Of a stretch of 58,299 nt of DNA, positions 37,442-46,708 are shown one piece after another. Origin of the DNA: Lachnospiraceae bacterium (GTDB lineage: Bacteria; Bacillota; Clostridia; Lachnospirales; Lachnospiraceae); assembly GCA_015057435.1 (NCBI GenBank), contig SVEJ01000016.1, positions 1-58,299 of the forward strand, in the 5' to 3' direction. Each line of letters starts with the position of its first letter. The stretch's first letter is position 1. The position numbers and the translations under genes are program-made. The notes beneath the pieces were generated by a model, which was not told where the DNA came from, made no database searches, and saw only the letters and a list, made by a program, of their open reading frames with translations.

Positions 37442-38932
37442 ATGGGAAGTAATAAAGTGAGAATGAACAAATGCATATTGATGATGGTTGTGATGTGTAT
37501 GGCATTCATGGCTCCTAAGATGGTTGCGTTTGCAGGAGGAATCAACGGCAATGAGGCGAGAGTGATTGCTGCTGCAAGTGGAACGTTTACTTATGAAGGA
37601 AAAACATATAGGGCAGGAGCTTCCTATATTAATTCCCTTACGAGTTATCTGAGTGGTGATGATGTTGACTTGACCGCAGCGCAGGCAGATGAAGCAATTA
37701 GCATGATGTATGCAAGTATTGCAGAAGGTGTTGCGCAAGGTTATCTCTATCCGGTAGGAGAGGGTGCTACAACTGAAGAAGGAAGTACCGAGGAAGAACC
37801 GGATGGTGAATGGGCATCAAGTGATGACGAAGAAGAGGATGAGGAAGACTCGAAAAAGAAAGACAAAGATGACAAGAAGGAAGATGCGACAGATGCAGAG
37901 CGCAAGCAGCAGACGGAAAATGAGCTTAATGTATGGGATGCGATGTCGAATCCGACTGAGAATAAGAAGAAGCTAGAAGCAAGACCTGAGAAGAAGGATG
38001 CGTCGGCTGCGGTTGAGTTAGAACCGGACGCAATTGTTGTCACGACGAAGGATCAGGAGACAATCAGTATTTCTAAGGATAAGCCGATTGTATCAGATTC
38101 AGTGGTAGTAGTGTTGACTGTGATTGGCGGTATTCTGTTAGGTGTTACTGTTGTGTGCGGTATTATCTTATTTGCAAAGAAGTGCATGAGCTTTAAGAAG
38201 GCAAAGGGAAGAAAAGCAAGACCGGGACACAGTAAGCGCCGTAAGATTCGTCGTCATACAAGAGGAATCCTTACAATTACAACAACGATTGCAATGACAG
38301 GCATTTTGATATTACTTGGTCTGTATGTGAGCTTGTTCAATTACGATGCAATTATGCAGAATATGCAAAGTAGTGGTTACTTCCGCTATGCATATTCACA
38401 GTACATTGCTGAGCAGGCAAATGCGATTGCGAAGCAGGCTACAGATGAAGGAACAGTGGAAGAAGTACCGGAGATTCAGACGTATGATGAATACTTATTT
38501 ACAATCAAGCAGAATTCTCTCAAGGTATTAGAAGGGAATATGGAAGTGATTATTCCGGATAGCAATGTGGCACCGTATATCTATAATCTTAAGACAAGCT
38601 TTGTAGAAATATTTGCCAAATCGGGAATATCCTTGATACTGACAGCTGTTTTTGGTATTCTTCTTATGGTATTTATGGACCAGAGAAGAGAGCGTGGTGT
38701 GAAGCACACAGCTGTTGCGATTCTGATTGCCAGTGGTGTTATGGCAGTACTTACGGTGGTTATGCTTGTATATAAGCCATACACATTCTTATATATTGAA
38801 CCGGATTACCTATACCTGTTCTTAATGGAATGCATTAAGAGATGTGTAACAGCACTTACGAGTATTACAGCGTTCTGTGTGGTACTTGGAATGTTGATTG
38901 TAGGTATCTATAAGACAATGTGTAGCAAATGA
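37442..38932 (+). CDS. Uncharacterised membrane protein at the head of the EPS locus
   Basis: From the ATG at 37442 (AGGTGGAAG just upstream; a TTG at 37412 is less likely) the product has 496 residues. It carries a signal-like N-terminus (ILMMVVMCMAFMAPKMVAFA), an outer domain of ~90 residues (GTFTYEGKTYRAGASYINSLTSYL), a long low-complexity segment first acidic then lysine-rich (~110-180), and about five membrane helices from residue ~222 on. Between helices lies a very basic loop (KKAKGRKARPGHSKRRKIRRHTRG). I recognise no family. It lies between two structured elements and before cpsB-like control genes, which suggests a role in envelope polysaccharide assembly. Confidence 0.6.
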   Translation: MGSNKVRMNKCILMMVVMCMAFMAPKMVAFAGGINGNEARVIAAASGTFTYEGKTYRAGASYINSLTSYLSGDDVDLTAAQADEAISMMYASIAEGVAQGYLYPVGEGATTEEGSTEEEPDGEWASSDDEEEDEEDSKKKDKDDKKEDATDAERKQQTENELNVWDAMSNPTENKKKLEARPEKKDASAAVELEPDAIVVTTKDQETISISKDKPIVSDSVVVVLTVIGGILLGVTVVCGIILFAKKCMSFKKAKGRKARPGHSKRRKIRRHTRGILTITTTIAMTGILILLGLYVSLFNYDAIMQNMQSSGYFRYAYSQYIAEQANAIAKQATDEGTVEEVPEIQTYDEYLFTIKQNSLKVLEGNMEVIIPDSNVAPYIYNLKTSFVEIFAKSGISLILTAVFGILLMVFMDQRRERGVKHTAVAILIASGVMAVLTVVMLVYKPYTFLYIEPDYLYLFLMECIKRCVTALTSITAFCVVLGMLIVGIYKTMCSK

Positions 38933-39019
38933 TAGATAGTAATTGCAAACGTGTACTTAGTGAGATGTCAAATCATTGTACAAACTATCGCAATTATGAT
39001 GAAATGAAGAGGGGAATGT

Positions 39020-39745
39020 ATGGAATATTTCGATATTCATAGCCATATTCTTCCGGGGGTAGATGATGGTGCCGAGACAATGGAGGAAGCACTATCCATG
39101 ATTGAGGTTGCGTACCAGGAAGGTACGAGAAGCATTTTCTGCACACCTCATTACGAAAGAGGAAAGAATAGCTATACGAAGGAAGAATTGCATAATAGAT
39201 TTCAGGAACTGTGTGAAGAGGTTGTCAAGGTTCATCCGGATATGAAGTTATATCTTGGTAATGAGGTTCTCTACACAGATGGTATTGTGGATGATTTGAA
39301 GAATGGTTTGATTCAGACTATGAACGACACCAAGTATGTGTTGGTGGAATTCAACATCCGTATCAGTTATAACGAGTTATACCAAGCGATTCGCAAGATT
39401 ACCAATGCTAGATTTCGTCCGATTATTGCACATGTGGAACGATATCACTGTCTGTTCAAGCATCTAGACAGAATGGAAGAACTTGTAGGCATGGAAGCAT
39501 ATCTGCAGATGAATATATCCAGTGTGTATGGAGGTCTGCTTGACGAGAATGCAAGATGGTGCAAGAAGCTTGTTAAAGAAGACTATATTAGCTTCTTTGG
39601 AACAGATGCCCATGATATGGATGACCGTTCACCATATATCAATGACTATGTAGGTTGGATTGAAAAGAAGTGTGGTGAAGATCTGTTGGAAGAGATTTTT
39701 GTAAAAAATCCTGCGAAGATGGTGAAGAACCAATACCTAATATAG
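39020..39745 (+). CDS. CpsB/CapC-type protein tyrosine phosphatase (PHP fold)
   Basis: A 241-residue metal-dependent phosphatase that removes phosphate from the EPS tyrosine kinase. The PHP motifs are present: DIHSHILPGVDDGAET (His residues near 6-8), CTPHY (~41-45), GNEVLYT (~75), IIAHVERY (~138) and FGTDAHDM (~195-200). The gene order phosphatase, chain-length protein, kinase is the standard EPS control block (Streptococcus CpsB-C-D, Bacillus YwqE). GAGGGG precedes the start. Element B lies between it and the next gene. Confidence 0.93.
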   Translation: MEYFDIHSHILPGVDDGAETMEEALSMIEVAYQEGTRSIFCTPHYERGKNSYTKEELHNRFQELCEEVVKVHPDMKLYLGNEVLYTDGIVDDLKNGLIQTMNDTKYVLVEFNIRISYNELYQAIRKITNARFRPIIAHVERYHCLFKHLDRMEELVGMEAYLQMNISSVYGGLLDENARWCKKLVKEDYISFFGTDAHDMDDRSPYINDYVGWIEKKCGEDLLEEIFVKNPAKMVKNQYLI

Positions 39746-39755
39746 AATCTAATAT

Positions 39756-39951
39756 GTTGCAAAATCAAGAGGGGGTTCGTGTCTTGCACAGTCTTAACAA
39801 ACCATAGCAGGCACGCTTGCGCTGCTTCGAGTGCGTAGCAGTACTAAGCTCAACGAGGTTTCGCTAAGTACTGACGGACTCGAAACGCACCTGCTTTATG
39901 GTAGTTGTTAAGCCTGTGCAAGAAACAGCAACTCATAAAAGATTTTGCAAC
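39756..39951 (+). ncRNA. Structured element B (long hairpin with conserved core)
   Basis: A ~196-nt hairpin, the second copy of the family seen at 37163. Pairings, outside in: GTTGCAAAATC/GATTTTGCAAC (39756-39766, 39941-39951), TCTTGCACAG/CTGTGCAAGA (39782-39791, 39914-39923), CTTAACAA/TTGTTAAG (39793-39800, 39905-39912), ACCATA/TATGGT (39801-39806, 39897-39902), GCAGG/CCTGC (39807-39811, 39890-39894), TCGAGT/ACTCGA (39827-39832, 39878-39883), then the GCGTAG/ACGG internal loop (39833-39838, 39874-39877) and CAGTAC/GTACTG (39839-39844, 39868-39873). It ends 32 bases before the chain-length gene. Function unknown. Confidence 0.78.
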
Positions 39952-39983
39952 AAATAATATATACAAAACAAAGGAGAATAGAC

Positions 39984-40775
39984 ATGATTGATGAAAGAAA
40001 TGATGAAATAGAAATTGACTTAAAAGAACTGTTCTATGTCTTACTTAGTAAGATATGGATTATTATCCTAGTGACAGCATTAGGTTTTGGTATTGCTGCA
40101 GGTTATACGTTAGGTTTCGTAAAGCCGGTGTATAGCTCAACCTCTATGTTATATGTAATGACAAAGTCTACAAGTATTACATCTCTTACAGACTTACAGG
40201 TTGGTGCATCACTTACAAAGGACTATCAGGTATTCATTGAGAGCCGTCCGGTTGTAGATAAGGTTATCGAAGACTTGGAATTGGATATGACATACGAGCA
40301 GTTTGTTTCTAACTTGACTGTTGAGAATCCGGCAAATACACGTTTTATCTACATAACAGTGAATCATCATGATGCATATATGGCAAAGACGATTGTTGAC
40401 AAGCTTACAGATGTGTCGGCAGAGCGTATGGGTACCATTATGGAGACAGAAAAGCCAAATGTGGCAGATTACGGACATATTCCAGAGCATCAGACGAGCC
40501 CGAATGTAACGAAGAATTCCTTGATTGGAGCTGTACTTGGATTCGTACTTTCTGCAGGTATCATCCTTGTTCTTCACTTGATGAACGATGCAATCAATAC
40601 AACAGAAGATGTAGAGAGATACTTAGGTATGAATACGCTTGGTATTATTCCGTTAGAGGAAGGTGTATCGAAACGTGGTACACGCGGACACGATAAGGAT
40701 GCAGCAAGAGCTCGCAAGGAACGTAAGAAAGCGCGTAAGCAGGCGGCAAAGAATAAGAAAAAGGATAACGACTAG
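39984..40775 (+). CDS. Wzz/CpsC-type chain-length and kinase-activating protein
   Basis: Start at 39984 after AAAGGAG. The 263-residue product has two membrane helices (~18-38 and ~172-195) flanking an outer domain, the Wzz layout, with VDLKELFYVLLSKIWIIILVT-like N-terminus (here IDLKELFY...) and the proline-containing region before the second helix (HIPEHQTSPNV). The C-terminal cytoplasmic tail is very basic (ARKERKKARKQAAKNKKK). In Gram-positives this protein activates the separate BY-kinase encoded next to it and sets polymer length. Confidence 0.92.
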   Translation: MIDERNDEIEIDLKELFYVLLSKIWIIILVTALGFGIAAGYTLGFVKPVYSSTSMLYVMTKSTSITSLTDLQVGASLTKDYQVFIESRPVVDKVIEDLELDMTYEQFVSNLTVENPANTRFIYITVNHHDAYMAKTIVDKLTDVSAERMGTIMETEKPNVADYGHIPEHQTSPNVTKNSLIGAVLGFVLSAGIILVLHLMNDAINTTEDVERYLGMNTLGIIPLEEGVSKRGTRGHDKDAARARKERKKARKQAAKNKKKDND

Positions 40776-40792
40776 GGAAGGAGGATGACGGA

Positions 40793-41515
40793 ATGAAGGT
40801 TAATTTTGAAAAAATGAAAGAATTAGATTTCAAAACCAATGAAGCATATAAGACCTTACGTACCAACATCAGCTTCTCAGGTGAAGATATACAGGTAATT
40901 GCACTTACCAGTTCTGTGCCGAATGAAGGTAAGTCTGCAGTATCCTTTAACCTTGCACATGCTTTGGCAGAGGATAACAAGAAGGTGTTATTTATTGATG
41001 CGGATATTCGTAAGTCTGTAACGATTGCACGTTACGGTGTAGATATTGAAACGAAAGGATTGTCACATTATCTTACAAAACAGAGTGAGCTTGCAGATGT
41101 AATCTATGAGACAAATATTAAGAATTTCAACATTATCTTTACCGGACAGGTGGCACCGAACCCATCGGAGCTTCTTGGTAACAGCCGTTTTAAGAAGTTA
41201 ATTGCTCATGCAAGAGAGAACTTTGATTATGTCATTATCGACTGTCCACCACTTGGTAGTGTTATTGATGCAGCAATCGTTGCCAAGGAATGTGACGGTG
41301 CGATTATTGTTATTGAAACAGATATTGTAAGCTATAAGATCACCCAGCGCGTGAAGAAGCAGCTTGAACAGAGTGGTTGTAAGATTCTTGGTGCCGTACT
41401 TAACAAGGTTGAGATGGGTGGCAAGGGATATGGCTACTACGGCAAGGGATATTACGGCAATTACTATGGACGCTACTATGGAGACTATGGTTACTACGGA
41501 GAGAAAGAAGATTAA
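40793..41515 (+). CDS. CpsD/CapB-type tyrosine kinase
   Basis: A 240-residue BY-kinase. Walker A is SSVPNEGKSAVSFNLA (~43-58), Walker A' VLFIDADIRKS (~68-78) and Walker B YVIIDCPPLGSVIDA (~148-162). The C-terminal tail from ~residue 211 is a run of Gly-Tyr clusters holding twelve tyrosines in about 25 residues, the autophosphorylation cluster. With the phosphatase at 39020 and the activator at 39984 it forms the control cycle for EPS export. AAGGAGG lies upstream. Confidence 0.95.
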   Translation: MKVNFEKMKELDFKTNEAYKTLRTNISFSGEDIQVIALTSSVPNEGKSAVSFNLAHALAEDNKKVLFIDADIRKSVTIARYGVDIETKGLSHYLTKQSELADVIYETNIKNFNIIFTGQVAPNPSELLGNSRFKKLIAHARENFDYVIIDCPPLGSVIDAAIVAKECDGAIIVIETDIVSYKITQRVKKQLEQSGCKILGAVLNKVEMGGKGYGYYGKGYYGNYYGRYYGDYGYYGEKED

Positions 41516-41522
41516 AAAGACA

Positions 41523-41579
41523 AACAGAATCGAAAGATTCTGTTAACGTCTTAATGGAACGACATTTTTCATGTGTCGT
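41523..41579 (+). other. Two hairpins between kinase and priming transferase genes
   Basis: AACAGAATC/GATTCTGTT (41523-41531, 41536-41544) with a GAAA tetraloop, then ACGACA/TGTCGT (41559-41564, 41574-41579). Neither is followed by a long T run, so they are weak terminators or processing sites that could set the ratio of control genes to glycan genes. Confidence 0.45.
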
Positions 41580-41654
41580 AATTGTAAGAAATTGGCAACA
41601 AAAGGATAATGGCTCCCCCTGTGCAAATGCAGGATGTAATGAGGAGGGGATCGA

Positions 41655-43169
41655 ATGTATCTGAAAAATAGAAAAGGTTGGTATAAGCATTTTGACTTCA
41701 TGTTCTTAGACCTTGTGTGTGTGGAGTTGAGTTTTGTGATAGCGATGGTAATGCGTTTTGGCGTCGGTGCAATCGGACAATTGGTGGGGCATACGGAATG
41801 GAATGCACCATATCACAGAATTATGCTATTTGTCTTGGCCCTACATGGATTGCTTGTGTTCTTTACTGAACCGTATTCCGGTATTTTGAAACGTAATGCA
41901 GCTGTAGAGTTTAAGAAGGTTGTTGGATACAATGTCTATATGTTGATGGGTGTTGTAGTTATTCTTTTTGCAGAGCAGTCATCTGATATGTATTCCCGTA
42001 TCGTGTTGTTTGTCACGCCGATGGTTAACAGTGTGTTGATGTTCATATACCGCTATTGTTATAAAAAGTATCTGCAACGACACATCAACCGTTTAGAGAA
42101 TCAGGAAAAAATGTTACTTGTTGCACCGATTGGTCAGGTGAACAACATTCTACATAGATTTGAAAAGAATCCGATTAATACGGTTCGTATTGTTGGAATT
42201 GTGTTGACGGATGATATTGCACAGTTAGAGGCGGCTGTCGCGAATGAAGAAACAGATAATGTTGTGTCTATGAAAGATTATAAGCGTGATGCAACGCATA
42301 CAGAGATTAAGGGAATACCTGTCGTTGGTACATTGGAAAATCCTTATGAATATGCACAAGGCAATGTCGTGGATGAAGTGCTCATTTGTCTCGAAAGTGC
42401 AGTGGCAGAAGAACTTGCAGAAGGGTATCTTGAGATGGGTGTTACGGTACATATCAGTATTCAGGATCTTGTGCAGTTGCCGAAAGCAAGTGTCAATAAA
42501 GTAAATGGATTATCCGTTATTACAGCAAGTGTACATACCGTGACGATACGTCAGTTGGTGATAAAGCGTATGATAGATATTGCCTGTGGTCTTGCAGGTT
42601 CGATTGTTACGATTCTTCTTACCATTATTATTGCACCGATGATGTGGATTGCGGACCCCGGTCCAATCTTCTTTCGTCAGGAGCGTGTAGGAAAAAATGG
42701 TCGAACATTCAAGATATGGAAGTTCCGCAGCATGTATATGGATGCAGAACAACGTAAGGCTGAACTGATGGAACAGAATAAGATGAGCGGATTGATGTTC
42801 AAGATGGATGATGATCCAAGAATTATCGGTTATGGTAAGAAATTCTCTTTGGGTAAATTCCTTCGTGAATCTTCCATTGATGAGTTGCCACAGTCATTTA
42901 ACATCTTGGCAGGCAGCATGAGTGTTGTTGGTACAAGACCGCCAACAGTCAATGAATATAAGGAATATGAAAAGCATCACAAAGGACGTCTTGCGGCGAA
43001 ACCGGGTCTTACCGGTATGTGGCAGGTGAGCGGCCGAAGTGATATTACAGATTTTGAAGAAGTAGTAAGATTGGATAAAATGTATATCGATAACTTTTCG
43101 CTGGTGTTAGACCTTGAGATTATGTTGAAGACATTTAAGGTTGTGCTGGGGAAAAAAGGGTCGGTGTAA
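41655..43169 (+). CDS. Polyprenyl-phosphate sugar-1-phosphate transferase (EPS initiation)
   Basis: This 504-residue enzyme starts EPS synthesis by moving a sugar phosphate to undecaprenyl phosphate. Four N-terminal helices and a nucleotide-binding-like domain are followed by a hydrophobic segment (~305-330) and the catalytic WbaP/CpsE domain: DPGPIFFRQERVGKNGRTFKIWKFRSM (~332-358), LRESSIDELPQSFNILAGSMSVVGTRPP (~405-432) and KPGLTGMWQVSGRSDI (~453-468). AGGAGGGG precedes the ATG. The donor sugar (often glucose or galactose) cannot be read from the sequence. Confidence 0.95.
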   Translation: MYLKNRKGWYKHFDFMFLDLVCVELSFVIAMVMRFGVGAIGQLVGHTEWNAPYHRIMLFVLALHGLLVFFTEPYSGILKRNAAVEFKKVVGYNVYMLMGVVVILFAEQSSDMYSRIVLFVTPMVNSVLMFIYRYCYKKYLQRHINRLENQEKMLLVAPIGQVNNILHRFEKNPINTVRIVGIVLTDDIAQLEAAVANEETDNVVSMKDYKRDATHTEIKGIPVVGTLENPYEYAQGNVVDEVLICLESAVAEELAEGYLEMGVTVHISIQDLVQLPKASVNKVNGLSVITASVHTVTIRQLVIKRMIDIACGLAGSIVTILLTIIIAPMMWIADPGPIFFRQERVGKNGRTFKIWKFRSMYMDAEQRKAELMEQNKMSGLMFKMDDDPRIIGYGKKFSLGKFLRESSIDELPQSFNILAGSMSVVGTRPPTVNEYKEYEKHHKGRLAAKPGLTGMWQVSGRSDITDFEEVVRLDKMYIDNFSLVLDLEIMLKTFKVVLGKKGSV

Positions 43170-43201
43170 GGAAATATATACTTTGGTTAAGAGGTAGTAA
43201 A

Positions 43202-44317
43202 ATGCGTATTGCGATGATTGGACATAAACGCATACCTTCCCGTGAGGGTGGAGTGGAAATTGTTGTTGAAGAATTATCTACAAGAATGGTTGCATTAGGA
43301 CATGAGGTTACTTGTTATAATCGTAGTGGACATCATGTGAATGGAAAAGAATATGATAGTGAAAAAATAACCGAATATAAAGGTGTTCGCTTGAAGAATG
43401 TGTGGACTATCAATGCAAAGGGATTAGCAGCAATGACCGCTTCTTTCTTTGGAGCATTTGCTTGTGCATTTGGAAAATATGATGTGATTCATTTCCATGC
43501 AGAAGGTCCTTGTGCTATGTTGTGGTTACCGAAGCTATTTGGTAAGAAATGCATTGCTACGATTCATGGATTAGACCACCAACGTGCCAAATGGGGACGA
43601 TTTGCACGAAGCTATATTATGCTGGGCGAGAAATGTGCAGCTAAGTATGCGGATGAAATTATTGTGCTAAGTAAGAATGTACAGGAGTATTTTAAGCAGA
43701 CTTATGGAAGAGATACTGTTTTTATTCCAAATGGAGTGAATAGACCACAATTAGTCGAAGCCCAATTAATATTAGAACAGTATGGTTTGAAAAAGGATGA
43801 TTACTTTTTGTATCTTGCCCGTATTGTACCTGAAAAAGGTTTGCGATATTTGATTGAAGCATACAAAGATGTAAAAACAAATAAGAAATTAGTGATTGCA
43901 GGAGGTTCCTCAGATACAGAGGTTTTCTTAAGGGAATTAAAGGCAATGGCAAAGGATGATGAGCGAATTATATTTACTGGGTTTGTACAAGGTCAGATGT
44001 TAGAAGAGTTATACAGTAATGCGTATACCTATGTGTTGCCATCTGATCTGGAAGGAATGCCTCTTAGTTTGCTAGAGGCAATGAGCTATGGGAATTGTTG
44101 CATTGTGTCGGATATTCCAGAATGCACAGAAGTGGTGGAAGACAAGGCGGTTGTGTTTGAAAAGAGTAATATTAAAGATTTGAAAGAAAAAATTATACTT
44201 TTATTAAAAGAAGAAAATGTGTGTCGTTATAAGCATTCAGCGCTGAGTTATATTTGTGAAAAATATAATTGGGATAGAATAGTAATTGATACACTAAGTT
44301 TATATACGAATAGGTGA
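43202..44317 (+). CDS. Glycosyltransferase, GT4 fold (DUF1972 N-terminus)
   Basis: A 371-residue GT-B enzyme. The N-terminal half (MIGHKRIPSREGGVEIVVEELSTRMVALGHEVTCYNR) is the DUF1972-type acceptor domain found in rhamnosyl- and galactosyltransferases of EPS loci. The donor domain has LYLARIVPEKGLRYLIEAY and the E-x7-E motif in SDLEGMPLSLLEAMSYGN. It probably adds the second sugar to the lipid-linked primer. It starts 32 bases after the priming enzyme. Confidence 0.93.
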   Translation: MRIAMIGHKRIPSREGGVEIVVEELSTRMVALGHEVTCYNRSGHHVNGKEYDSEKITEYKGVRLKNVWTINAKGLAAMTASFFGAFACAFGKYDVIHFHAEGPCAMLWLPKLFGKKCIATIHGLDHQRAKWGRFARSYIMLGEKCAAKYADEIIVLSKNVQEYFKQTYGRDTVFIPNGVNRPQLVEAQLILEQYGLKKDDYFLYLARIVPEKGLRYLIEAYKDVKTNKKLVIAGGSSDTEVFLRELKAMAKDDERIIFTGFVQGQMLEELYSNAYTYVLPSDLEGMPLSLLEAMSYGNCCIVSDIPECTEVVEDKAVVFEKSNIKDLKEKIILLLKEENVCRYKHSALSYICEKYNWDRIVIDTLSLYTNR

Positions 44318-44324
44318 TTAGTGT

Positions 44325-45539
44325 ATGAAAATCAGATTGAAAACGAAAGAAGTTAGTGTCATTATCTTATATATCATATCGGTTGTATGTTATTTTGTTT
44401 GTGTAGATATTTTTACACTACAAAGTGGCGATTTGGATAATCTTCGGTATATTGTCTTTGCAATTGCGATTGCACATGGTTTTTTATTGCTTTTCTTAAG
44501 AGGAGCTTTGAGTAATTTTAAATATAGAAATTTCGGGAATGAAATGATTTATGTTTTTGTCGTAGTGATGGTTTTCTATTTTTTATCTGTTCGACAAGCT
44601 AATGAGGTGGGGTATTCAATAGGTACAAGAACATATATCCAATTAGCTCTTATTTTAATTCCTGTGATGTATGCGTATGTTTTGATAAATTTGTTGAGCA
44701 TAAAAACGATAATTGGATTGTTTGAAGTGGGACTATACATTAATATGTTCTTCTATATATTTTTTGAGATTGGAGTTGATATATTTTTTGATTTGGAGAG
44801 TTATCAATCTATTAATTTTATAACTTTTAAGAGTCCGTTTGAAACTATTTCAAATTCGGAAACTTTTTTGATGTTTTTTGTATTTTTCTATTTTTTTAAA
44901 AATAGTGCAATTGATAAAAAAACTAAGAACAAATATTGTACTTTAATGGTATTGAGCTTTCTTTTTACTTTTCTTTCATTTAAGAGATTAGCTATTATAT
45001 TTGCGTTGTGTGTGATTTTGTTAGGAAGAATGATTGATTTAAAAGGAGAACTTCCTAAGTGTGTGACGTTAATAACATCTGTGTTTTTTACAGTGTTGAC
45101 ATATTTTTATACGTTATTTGTAAAAGGAGAATTGTTTAGTAGTGTGGATGTTTATTCGTTTACTACAGGTAGAGATTATATTCTATCTTTATGGGAAAAG
45201 AAGGGATATTTGTCCTATGGATATGGTAGTAGTTATGAACTGATTGGGCGTTATCTTGAAATGGATTTAGTGCAAATATATTTGGAAATTGGACTCGTTG
45301 CAGTATTTGTGTTTTCGTATGCATATTTTAAAATTGCACGAGTGAATGTGTTTGCATATATAATTATGCTGTATGAGTTTTTTAATCTATTGACAGCTTC
45401 AAGTTTGCCGTTTTCGTTAGGATGGATATATTTACTTATATGTGTGTCTTGTATTTCGACGGAAAAGATTGATATGGAGCATGTAATAGTAAAAGAAAAG
45501 AGGGGAAAGGTTAAGAAACTGTTTGCAAGAAAAGGGTGA
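44325..45539 (+). CDS. Probable EPS polymerase (Wzy-like)
   Basis: A very hydrophobic 404-residue protein with about eleven helices, no soluble domain and low similarity expected, as is usual for Wzy. It has an external stretch with SVDVYSFTTGRDYILSLWEKKGYLSYGYGSSYELIGRYLEMDLVQIYLEIGLVAVFVF, which matches the arginine-bearing loop and L-x-x-G-L pattern of polymerases. Base composition becomes clearly more AT-rich from here to the end of the flippase gene. Assignment by topology and place in the locus. Confidence 0.75.
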   Translation: MKIRLKTKEVSVIILYIISVVCYFVCVDIFTLQSGDLDNLRYIVFAIAIAHGFLLLFLRGALSNFKYRNFGNEMIYVFVVVMVFYFLSVRQANEVGYSIGTRTYIQLALILIPVMYAYVLINLLSIKTIIGLFEVGLYINMFFYIFFEIGVDIFFDLESYQSINFITFKSPFETISNSETFLMFFVFFYFFKNSAIDKKTKNKYCTLMVLSFLFTFLSFKRLAIIFALCVILLGRMIDLKGELPKCVTLITSVFFTVLTYFYTLFVKGELFSSVDVYSFTTGRDYILSLWEKKGYLSYGYGSSYELIGRYLEMDLVQIYLEIGLVAVFVFSYAYFKIARVNVFAYIIMLYEFFNLLTASSLPFSLGWIYLLICVSCISTEKIDMEHVIVKEKRGKVKKLFARKG

Positions 45540-45614
45540 ATAAAGGAACAAATTTGCTCTTACATCAGAAGTGGTTTGTGTTAGACAAATTGGGAAAGAA
45601 AGAGAGGATAAGGA

Positions 45615-46589
45615 ATGTTAGATTATGTTAGCATAGTCATACCAGTATATAATGTTATAGATTATTTAGATAATTGTGTCAACTCTGTATTACATCAAAC
45701 ATATGAAAAAATAGAAATAATTTTAGTTGATGATGGGTCAACAGATGGCTCGGGAGAACGCTGTGAATATTGGAAAACAAAAGATTCTCGAATTGTTGTG
45801 TTGCACAAAGAAAATGGAGGATTATCTTCAGCAAGAAATTACGGAATAGATATAGTTAAAAATAAGTATATATGTTTTGTAGATAGTGATGATTCAATTG
45901 ATGAGAACTATGTGCGTGATATGATTAATGAGATGCGGAAAGAAGATGCAGACATTGTTATATGTAATAGATATCATGTGTTTGTAGATGAGAAAAAGTA
46001 CTTAAGATTTAAAAATAGTAGTGAATCTATTGTTATGGATTCTGAAACTGCTATATTGGAAATGAACAGTTATAGATATTTTGATATGTCTGCGTGTGGA
46101 AGATTATACAAGACAAAGCTGTTTTCGGAGATTAGGTTTCCAGTTGGAAAAATAAGTGAGGATTTTTTTATTATGTATTTACTTTTCGACAAGGCGGATA
46201 AAATCATTTATTTACCAAAGGCATTATATTTATACACTCAAAGGTTAGGAAGTATTACTAAACAGAAGAAACTTAATATGGATTTTGTAGAGGCGGCTAA
46301 TGAGCAGATGTTGTATGTAGAAAAAAAATATCCCCAATTGAAAGCATGTATGCATGGAGCATTTGCTTCAGCAAATATGACAGCATACAATGGAGTGTTG
46401 ACAAATAAATCACTGTGTTCTAAAGATGAACTATCACAGATGAGAAGAAGTGTTAAAGAAAATATAAAGTATGTATATGGCTTAGATACATGGTCTTTGA
46501 TAAAGAAAATACAATGTTATTTGTTTGTGTACAGTCTAAAATTATACAATATAAGTTATAAATTATATAAAAGAATAAAGCATGTTTAA
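45615..46589 (+). CDS. Glycosyltransferase family 2
   Basis: A 324-residue GT-A enzyme. The N-terminal domain shows VSIVIPVYNVIDYLDNCVNSVLHQTYEKIEIILVDDGSTDGS (~4-45), GGLSSARNYGID (~75-86) and the metal-binding FVDSDDSID (~95-103). The C-terminal ~90 residues are helical and basic and may contact the membrane. Acts inside the cell on the lipid-linked repeat unit; sugar unknown. GAGAGGATAAGG precedes the ATG. Confidence 0.94.
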   Translation: MLDYVSIVIPVYNVIDYLDNCVNSVLHQTYEKIEIILVDDGSTDGSGERCEYWKTKDSRIVVLHKENGGLSSARNYGIDIVKNKYICFVDSDDSIDENYVRDMINEMRKEDADIVICNRYHVFVDEKKYLRFKNSSESIVMDSETAILEMNSYRYFDMSACGRLYKTKLFSEIRFPVGKISEDFFIMYLLFDKADKIIYLPKALYLYTQRLGSITKQKKLNMDFVEAANEQMLYVEKKYPQLKACMHGAFASANMTAYNGVLTNKSLCSKDELSQMRRSVKENIKYVYGLDTWSLIKKIQCYLFVYSLKLYNISYKLYKRIKHV

Positions 46590-46708
46590 TAGGTAGTTGT
46601 TCAATTTTTACCATTAAAGATAGTGTGGAATCTTAATGTTATTAATAGAATTATGAGGGGAAAGGTAATTCTTAGTCCTTAAAATGGATAGCCGGATTAT
46701 GCGTAATT

